Shown here one piece after another: positions 6,327 through 10,840 of a stretch of 10,840 nucleotides of DNA. The stretch is from contig JAHZAV010000055.1 in NCBI GenBank assembly GCA_019423745.1, positions 1-10,840 on the forward strand, in the 5' to 3' direction. The DNA comes from Lachnospiraceae bacterium (GTDB taxonomy: Bacteria > Bacillota > Clostridia > Lachnospirales > Lachnospiraceae). Every line of letters begins with the position of its first letter. Position 1 is the first letter of the stretch. The notes beneath the pieces are model-generated. The model made no database searches. It worked only from the letters and a program-made list of their open reading frames with translations, and was not told the DNA's origin. Both the position numbers and the translations under genes were made by a program.

Positions 6327-9311
6327 TTACTTGTCCCATGAAAACAGATTCTTGATCGTGTCAAACCCATGGAAAAACGGTTTCCACTGATACTTATTGT
6401 GAACGGTAATGGTAATATCATCCCCTCGTTGAACTTTTACACTCGTTCCCTGAATATCATCTTTCTCAGCCCCTTCACCTTCAATGGTAATACCACTGAA
6501 TTCATATTCCATTGGTATGATCTCATTGATATGAATCCATGAATCTTCTTGAACTTCTATATATCCACTGGTTTCATCATGTTTTAGGACTACTTCTGTA
6601 GAAATCGGCGTACCACTCTCACTTTGAATCTGTATCATAAAATCATCCTCTAAAAGCCTGGATGAAAATTCACTATAATTGTCAATTACTTTCTGAATCC
6701 GTATTTTCCCAACTGGTTTCTGAATTACCTCAATCCCTACATCTCCATACTCTGTTCTTTCAGAAACTGGAATCTTCGATGTTGTTTCCTCTTTGACAGC
6801 TTCTGGAGTAAAGGTCACTTTCAAGCGATAAGTAAATTTTTTTCCTATATCTTCTTCCTTTCCAGTCACAACATAACTGGGTAATTCCGGAGGATTCTGA
6901 TTCTTACCGCTGACAAAACTACTTGTGGGATCTCCTAGTGGATTGCCTTTCTCATCTACCCACTGATACGTCACCGTTCCTTCTGTCTGTCCATATTTTC
7001 CTAAAAGTTCCTCAAATTTTTTCGTTATTAAACCAATTCCATCTTCATCTCTTGCCAGCTCAGAAAGATCGATCTCCTGTCCTGGACTTAACGTAATTGT
7101 TTCACCGTTTTCCAGCATAAAGCGAATTGGAACGTTGACCGCCGGTTTATCCGTAAACTCTCCCGAAAAAGTTTGGTCTGGATCAATACGTCCCGGATGG
7201 GAGATGGTCGGTGTTCCGCTGTTTGTCTTTACATTATTACTTCCAATAAAATCCTCTTTTGCCTGTACCGGAATCTGCAGCTCAACTTCCTCATAATTCA
7301 TCACCTTTGGATACTGACAAGTAACCTTTGTTGTTCCATCTTTCTGCTCTTCTACGGTAATCTTTACCTCATCAGTTACCTCTTTTCCCCCGACAAACGC
7401 TTTGATTTCTGATTCCTTTACACTAAATTCTCCAGTAATCGTATCCTCAAGCAGCACGTCAGAAATACTCTGACCTTGCTGTGCATCATAATAAATATCT
7501 TGGAGAGTATGTACAAAATCCTCTCTTGTGGTCACACCAGGATAATACTTTCCAGTATCAAATTTTCCACCTTCATCTCCCTTTTTGCCTTTTCCTTCTG
7601 CCTCATAATCCATCCAGGAAATCTTATCAATGGTTCCTGTATTTGTTCGGATTCCATACTGTTTTTTCAGCTTATTTTTCCCGTCAACAGCAGGTAATAA
7701 ATTGCCGTACTTTAAATCTTTTGTTTCACAAGCACCGCCAACAATAACAGAAACAATTTCTGCATCCTGGTAGATGGAATTTCCTTCTGCATCTGTCCAA
7801 TTCGTAAAATTACTCGAATTATTTAATTCTGCAATCGCATTATCTAATGCTTTTCTGCTATAGTGGATATGTTCACAGTCACCAAAACTATCCCATCCGT
7901 AAAGACCATTTCGAATAGTTTCTGGATTATTGGTATAATATGGAGCACCAATCATAGAATAGGATCCTCCATGTTGGAAATTGGTTACTCCAATCATGAC
8001 ACTTCCCTTGCTGTACTCTTCTACCCAGTCCACAAATTCTAAAAATCCATGTTTCATATCATACAAAGAAAGTAGATCTGTATTTATTTTCTCTCCATTT
8101 ACTAAAGATGCTCTTGAATTTGCATGAAGCAGGTCAAACATCTGGAAACTTGTTTGGAACTGGAATACAAACACTATAGGTTTTGTTTGCTCTAGATTTG
8201 CAGTTGCTTTCAAATCCACCGTGTATTCCCGATTAGTATTTTCATCGCCTATATCCGGTGTTGCTGTTTTTGACAAGTTCTCAAAAGAAAATTTATCATT
8301 TCCAATTAAAACACCATCTACCAATGTTGCATTATCTACCGGGATAATTTCCGCTTCTGGATTTTCATGGAACGGGGTTTTTCCATCTTTAGGATACTCA
8401 TGACCTGTTGATTCTAAAAGTTCATCAGCATAATCCGGTCTGTCACCTGGTCGTGGTTTTTTACTACCGGACGGCGTATATAGAGAACCACAGCCCCCTT
8501 TTCCTAAGTGAAAATTGGGATCCCATAAATCATATTGATACGTTTGCCAAACAAGCCTTGCATACTCCTCTTCCCCATTTTCAAGTATTTCTTTTAATTC
8601 AGCTGCATTATGGAAAGGCGCCGTAGCATCTTTTTCAACACTTCCATAGTAAAGCTGTTCTAATGTTAAATTATATTTTAAAAGACTGTCTGCAATCTCA
8701 TAATAATTCCTTAGTCCTGTCTGCATAGATTCTACTTGAATATCGTTCTCCGAGTCAGTTGTTTCGTAAAACACATCCTTTTCAGTATCTTCTTCTATAG
8801 AATCAGGTTCTGCTGTTGCAACTGTAAATGAATAATTCGAAGATGTTATAGCATTTTCATCTTTATCCATTAACACTACCAAGTAATCAGTTTCTATCAC
8901 TTTTTCTAAGGCAGGTAATGAAAATGTAAATTGTTCTTCCCAAACCGTATTTTCTCTAATATCTGATACATTTGTACGAACTGTGAAAAGTTCTTGCTCA
9001 TTTTCAGATGTAAGCTCAGTGTTGGAAAAAGCAGACTTCAAAAAGAGAGTTTCTTTAGGGACACTTTCTGTTCCCTTATAAGAAATTTTTACATTAAATT
9101 TTATCTCCGTATTTCCTATGTACACATTGTCCTCTGCTGGCAAAATTTCAATAGAATATGCTGGTTCGTACTCAGATTCAACAATCTCTGATTCTTCAGA
9201 TTCAGACAAATCTGTTGCATAAGTTGGTATCGGTACAAATGCACTTACAAAAAATAAGACTACTAACAATAAAGCAATCCCTCTTTTGCACATTCGTTTA
9301 TAAACGTGCAT
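6327..9311 (-). CDS. large secreted vWA-like surface protein, first gene of the matrix operon
   Basis: ATG 9311 lies nine bases after AAGGAGT. A TTG at 9332 in the same frame has no ribosome binding site, so I choose the 994-residue product. Residues 1-32 are a Sec signal peptide (MHVYKRMCKRGIALLLVVLF, cleavage near TYA|TD). An acidic linker and a beta-rich N-terminal region follow. From about 378 to 560 lies a von Willebrand A-like domain beginning KPIVFVFQFQTSF, then beta-rich regions like those of Gram-positive pilus-tip adhesins. A SpaA/Cna-B-like module occupies about 868-973 (KIRIQKVID to VHNKYQW). The usual MIDAS Asp (DxSxS) is replaced: residues 384-388 read QFQTS, so metal binding is doubtful. 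There is no sorting motif or C-terminal membrane segment. It is probably an adhesin or accessory protein held by the matrix. Confidence 0.85.
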   Translation of the reverse strand: MHVYKRMCKRGIALLLVVLFFVSAFVPIPTYATDLSESEESEIVESEYEPAYSIEILPAEDNVYIGNTEIKFNVKISYKGTESVPKETLFLKSAFSNTELTSENEQELFTVRTNVSDIRENTVWEEQFTFSLPALEKVIETDYLVVLMDKDENAITSSNYSFTVATAEPDSIEEDTEKDVFYETTDSENDIQVESMQTGLRNYYEIADSLLKYNLTLEQLYYGSVEKDATAPFHNAAELKEILENGEEEYARLVWQTYQYDLWDPNFHLGKGGCGSLYTPSGSKKPRPGDRPDYADELLESTGHEYPKDGKTPFHENPEAEIIPVDNATLVDGVLIGNDKFSFENLSKTATPDIGDENTNREYTVDLKATANLEQTKPIVFVFQFQTSFQMFDLLHANSRASLVNGEKINTDLLSLYDMKHGFLEFVDWVEEYSKGSVMIGVTNFQHGGSYSMIGAPYYTNNPETIRNGLYGWDSFGDCEHIHYSRKALDNAIAELNNSSNFTNWTDAEGNSIYQDAEIVSVIVGGACETKDLKYGNLLPAVDGKNKLKKQYGIRTNTGTIDKISWMDYEAEGKGKKGDEGGKFDTGKYYPGVTTREDFVHTLQDIYYDAQQGQSISDVLLEDTITGEFSVKESEIKAFVGGKEVTDEVKITVEEQKDGTTKVTCQYPKVMNYEEVELQIPVQAKEDFIGSNNVKTNSGTPTISHPGRIDPDQTFSGEFTDKPAVNVPIRFMLENGETITLSPGQEIDLSELARDEDGIGLITKKFEELLGKYGQTEGTVTYQWVDEKGNPLGDPTSSFVSGKNQNPPELPSYVVTGKEEDIGKKFTYRLKVTFTPEAVKEETTSKIPVSERTEYGDVGIEVIQKPVGKIRIQKVIDNYSEFSSRLLEDDFMIQIQSESGTPISTEVVLKHDETSGYIEVQEDSWIHINEIIPMEYEFSGITIEGEGAEKDDIQGTSVKVQRGDDITITVHNKYQWKPFFHGFDTIKNLFSWDK

Positions 9312-9500
9312 AAATCTACACTCCTTCCCCAAAAATTTATTAACTGGTTGGTATTAATTTTGGAATCCTTTATACATTCTTCGTTCTTTTCTTTGAATGT
9401 TTCAAAAAAACTATAAATAAAGATAGGATAATATTTTGTTATTTCTTATTCATCTGCATTTACCCCTTTTCCTCATCTATAAAGTGATGTTTTTCCTTTG
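9312..9500 (-). other. untranslated leader between the switch and the operon
   Basis: No gene lies here. The only clear elements are the ribosome binding site at 9320-9326 and a six-base stem, ACATTC with GAATGT, near 9372-9400. I saw no good leftward sigma-A promoter outside the invertible segment. If the segment is flipped, transcription from its promoters would cross this region, giving a leader of roughly 250 bases or more. Confidence 0.5.
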
Positions 9501-9527
9501 AACACATAATCTCAGTTATGTGACTTT
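9501..9527 (+). repeat. left inverted repeat of the invertible segment (IRL)
   Basis: These 27 bases are an exact reverse complement of 9775-9801. The core is itself a dyad: CACATAA (9503-9509), spacer TCTCAG (9510-9515), TTATGTG (9516-9522). This is the expected arrangement of a tyrosine-recombinase site, two binding arms around a six-base crossover region. The spacer is not palindromic, so the site has a direction. Confidence 0.93.
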
Positions 9528-9576
9528 AATATATATATTTATTTCATTTAATAAAAAAATATAGTTGCTCAATCAT

Positions 9577-9606
9577 TTGTCAGTACATTTAATTTGCTAA
9601 TATGAT
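9577..9606 (+). promoter_or_regulatory. rightward promoter P1 inside the invertible segment
   Basis: TTGTCA (9577-9582), 18 bases, then TATGAT (9601-9606): each box matches 5/6. Transcription would start near 9613, just before the palindrome at 9624-9637. On the opposite strand the same bases give only a weak match (CTGACA, 16 bases, TATTTT), which might allow low leftward transcription in this orientation. Confidence 0.5.
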
Positions 9607-9623
9607 ACTGGCCTTATTTTCTA

Positions 9624-9637
9624 TGTAAAATTTTACA
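9624..9637. promoter_or_regulatory. 14-bp perfect palindrome, possible operator
   Basis: TGTAAAATTTTACA reads the same on both strands. It lies about 10 bases after the expected start of P1, a typical repressor position. No T-run follows that would make it a terminator. Its binding partner is unknown. Confidence 0.4.
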
Positions 9638-9646
9638 AAGAAAAAA

Positions 9647-9708
9647 AATACATTTTATTACTTTTGACGAATCGCAAAAAGATGCATTAAATCGCAATAA
9701 AATGTATT
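9647..9708. repeat. 13-bp inverted repeat upstream of P2
   Basis: AATACATTTTATT (9647-9659) is the exact reverse complement of 9696-9708, with 36 bases between. The right arm runs into the -35 box of P2. Shorter copies of the same word (ATGTATT at 9751-9757, AATACAT at 9762-9768) form a small hairpin after the P2 start. Together they suggest a repeated protein-binding word, though AT-rich sequence makes chance matches more likely. Confidence 0.4.
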
Positions 9709-9709
9709 G
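9670..9709. promoter_or_regulatory. two tandem 20-bp direct repeats abutting the P2 -35 box
   Basis: The units 9670-9689 and 9690-9709 agree at 16 of 20 positions, with shared core AATCGCAA and ATG-ATT. The 20-base period is two turns of DNA, so both copies lie on the same face, directly next to the -35 box at 9707-9712. This is a normal layout for an activator such as a response regulator. The regulator is not identified. Confidence 0.5.
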
Positions 9710-9736
9710 ACAAATATAGTTATATTTCTTTAAAAT
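9707..9736 (+). promoter_or_regulatory. strong rightward promoter P2 inside the invertible segment
   Basis: A perfect -35 box TTGACA (9707-9712) is followed after 18 bases by TAAAAT (9731-9736), a 5/6 match. Transcription would start near 9743, cross the right repeat and run antisense through the recombinase gene. After inversion it would drive the matrix operon. Confidence 0.7.
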
Positions 9737-9774
9737 AGAATCTATATTATATGTATTCTAAAATACATTATAAA

Positions 9775-9801
9775 AAAGTCACATAACTGAGATTATGTGT
9801 T
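9775..9801 (-). repeat. right inverted repeat of the invertible segment (IRR)
   Basis: This is the exact inverse of 9501-9527, with the core dyad at 9780-9799. Its last base is the first base of the recombinase stop codon (TAA, plus-strand 9801-9803). Read leftward, the dyad can fold into a seven-base stem followed by AC and six T (A-run 9772-9777), so it may also act as a weak terminator for the recombinase message. Confidence 0.93.
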
Positions 9802-10655
9802 TACTCTTCTAAAATTCTCATTTTATTTAGTTGTTTCTGATAAATTTCCCCTGTATTAGCTGTATAAATTCTTGTTACGTTAATATTGCTATGTCCTAAA
9901 AGATCTGCTAAACCTGTAATATCTTTTGTGCACTGATAATATACTCTTGCAAATAAATGTCGTAGATTGTGTGGAAAAATTTTCTCTCCTGAAATCCCAG
10001 TTGTTTCTTTAAGTTTTTTCATTTCCCTCCAAATTAAACTTCTATCCTTGGGTTTACCTGTTCTTGAAATAAAAATAGCCCCACTAGAAAGATTTTGTCG
10101 TTTCGCATAAGCAATCAATTGTTTTCTAAGATTATTTGGCATTAAAATTCTTCTGTATTTCCCTTTGTTATAGATTTCAATCTTCCCCTTTTTTATATGT
10201 TCTACTGTAAAAAACTTTAATTCACTGATGCGAATTCCCGTTGCAGCTATAGTCTCCATAGCAAGTGCAAGCCATTCTTTTTTTACTCTTTTTGCTTCTC
10301 TTACCAAAATTTGAAACTCTCTTTTTGTTAATTCTTTTTCCTCAGACAAAAATAAAGACTGCTGAACTTTAATTCGTTTCATCTTCCAAGATGCAACATT
10401 TAAAAATTCCAAAAACTGGTTAACTGCAGCAATAATAGAATTGACACTCCGTATTGCATATCTTGATAGTAACCATTCTTTATATTCTAATAATGTATTT
10501 TTATTTATCACCTTTTCCTTTCCTAAATATCTCCAGAAGCGCCAAATATCTGCTGTATATTTTTGAATGGTTGCTTCCGCATTTTCACGTTTGTAAAGGT
10601 ACATTGCAAATTCCTCCACATTATTTTCTGAAATTTCTATTTGTAATTTTTCCAT
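9801..10655 (-). CDS. tyrosine recombinase, probable DNA invertase of the adjacent switch
   Basis: The 284-residue protein starts at ATG 10655, seven bases after AGGAGG (10663-10668). Residues about 10-90 form the SAM-like N-terminal core-binding domain, and 105-280 the catalytic domain. The active-site set is visible: Arg142 (ATGIRISEL), Lys164/166 in the NKGKYRR hairpin, His229 and Arg232 (PHNLRH), His255 (LLGHSNINVTRIY) and nucleophile Tyr264. The length matches XerC/XerD-type recombinases without the arm-binding domain of phage integrases, as in known invertases of phase-variable loci. It directly adjoins the inverted repeats, so it is the obvious enzyme for flipping the segment. Its substrate is inferred from position alone. 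Confidence 0.92.
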   Translation of the reverse strand: MEKLQIEISENNVEEFAMYLYKRENAEATIQKYTADIWRFWRYLGKEKVINKNTLLEYKEWLLSRYAIRSVNSIIAAVNQFLEFLNVASWKMKRIKVQQSLFLSEEKELTKREFQILVREAKRVKKEWLALAMETIAATGIRISELKFFTVEHIKKGKIEIYNKGKYRRILMPNNLRKQLIAYAKRQNLSSGAIFISRTGKPKDRSLIWREMKKLKETTGISGEKIFPHNLRHLFARVYYQCTKDITGLADLLGHSNINVTRIYTANTGEIYQKQLNKMRILEE

Positions 10656-10701
10656 TTCTATTCCTCCTGATTCTTTTCTAGCATTAACAAACTATTTTAG
10701 T

Positions 10702-10731
10702 AGTATATAGAATCATCTATTATCTATACAA
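10702..10731 (-). promoter_or_regulatory. possible promoter of the recombinase gene
   Basis: On the minus strand TTGTAT (10731-10726), 18 bases, then TATACT (10707-10702). The -10 box is fair and the -35 weak. It lies about 45 bases upstream of the start codon. This fits modest expression, as is common for invertases. Confidence 0.3.
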
Positions 10732-10742
10732 TAATTAATTAA

Positions 10743-10840
10743 GGGGACGTTGCAAAATAGATGAGTAAGCGTCTATGGAGCAGCGGCTCCGTTTTTATGC
10801 CCTGAAAACAGAAAACGGACTCCGAAGAGTCCGTAATCCA
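10743..10840. other. structured end of window, possible insertion-sequence tip
   Basis: From 10743, GGGGACGTTGCAAAATAG follows AT-rich TTAATTAA and resembles, from memory, the outer end of IS1182-type elements or related MITEs. Next come a hairpin at 10758-10777 and GGAGC/GCTCC (10777-10781 with 10786-10790), followed by five T reading rightward. The inverse copy would be beyond the window. No coding sequence was seen here. Confidence 0.25.
10812..10833 (-). terminator. intrinsic terminator with UUCG loop
   Basis: CGGACTC (10816-10822) pairs perfectly with GAGTCCG (10827-10833). On the minus strand the loop is TTCG and the stem is followed by TTTTCTGTTTT. It would end a leftward gene to the right of the window and so separates the recombinase from it. 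Confidence 0.75.

Larger units (their letters stand above)
9501..9801. mobile_element. invertible promoter segment (phase-variation switch)
   Basis: Perfect 27-bp inverted repeats bound 247 bases that contain no gene but carry promoters. The segment sits between a tyrosine recombinase gene (3' end touching the right repeat) and the first gene of the matrix operon. Recombination between inverted sites with identical six-base spacers inverts the DNA between them. As read here both good promoters point right, away from the operon, so this orientation is probably OFF. After inversion the -35/-10 pairs would lie at about 9590-9595/9566-9571 and 9720-9725/9696-9701, facing left. The mechanism is inferred from structure. 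Similar invertible promoters are known in Clostridioides difficile and gut Firmicutes. Confidence 0.88.

Noticed and set aside
9312..9332. TTG 9332 as the start of the vWA-like gene
   Set aside because: There is no ribosome binding site before it. ATG 9311 has AAGGAGT at nine bases and begins a normal signal peptide.
9501..9801. The 27-bp inverted repeats as ends of a small transposon (MITE)
   Set aside because: The inner 7-6-7 dyad, the adjacent tyrosine recombinase and the promoters inside fit a site-specific inversion system better. No flanking target duplication was seen.
1..10840. CRISPR array, tRNA or rRNA genes
   Set aside because: No regularly spaced repeat series, cloverleaf with a CCA-like end, or ribosomal RNA sequence was recognised by reading.

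Overview
The window looks like low-GC Gram-positive DNA, most likely from a gut clostridium of the Lachnospiraceae type. This rests on the AT-rich sequence, strong GGAGG ribosome binding sites, a SipW-type signal peptidase with BsaA/TasA-like matrix proteins, and an MscL carrying a C-terminal zinc ribbon. No species can be named from the sequence alone.

Left part (1-1360): a minus-strand gene for a small sigma-region-4-like DNA-binding protein lies behind a hairpin that could act as an attenuator. A plus-strand XRE-family regulator diverges from it, and its probable promoter is followed by nested inverted repeats that look like an operator. These genes resemble regulatory cargo of mobile or accessory DNA.

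Centre (1361-9311): one long leftward (minus-strand) operon for an extracellular protein matrix. In order of transcription it encodes a 994-residue secreted vWA-like surface protein, three BsaA/TasA-like SipW-dependent matrix subunits, the SipW signal peptidase, a fourth matrix subunit, a sortase-anchored member, the mechanosensitive channel MscL, a 57-residue small protein and perhaps a 44-residue one. Spacing is mostly a few bases, or an overlap, with a hairpin between the third subunit and sipW. A strong terminator at 1361-1393 closes the unit.

Right part (9312-10840): this is the most interesting region. A perfect 27-bp inverted repeat (9501-9527 and 9775-9801) bounds a 247-bp gene-free segment just upstream of the operon. 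Each repeat contains a 7-6-7 dyad (CACATAA, six-base asymmetric spacer, TTATGTG), the expected form of a tyrosine-recombinase crossover site. A gene for a tyrosine recombinase with all the main catalytic residues abuts the segment, its stop codon touching the right repeat. The segment holds two good vegetative promoters, both facing away from the operon as read here. The simplest model is a phase-variable promoter switch: the recombinase flips the segment, giving matrix-ON and matrix-OFF cells, and the orientation shown is mainly OFF. Tandem 20-bp repeats and a 14-bp palindrome near the promoters may be regulator sites that move with the segment. The far right end has a UUCG-loop terminator for a gene outside the window and a sequence that may be the tip of an insertion sequence.

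Working together (inference): in ON cells SipW would process four matrix subunits, the anchored member would tie the fibre to the wall through a sortase encoded elsewhere, and the vWA protein would act as an adhesin or accessory component. The role of the co-transcribed MscL and small proteins is unknown.
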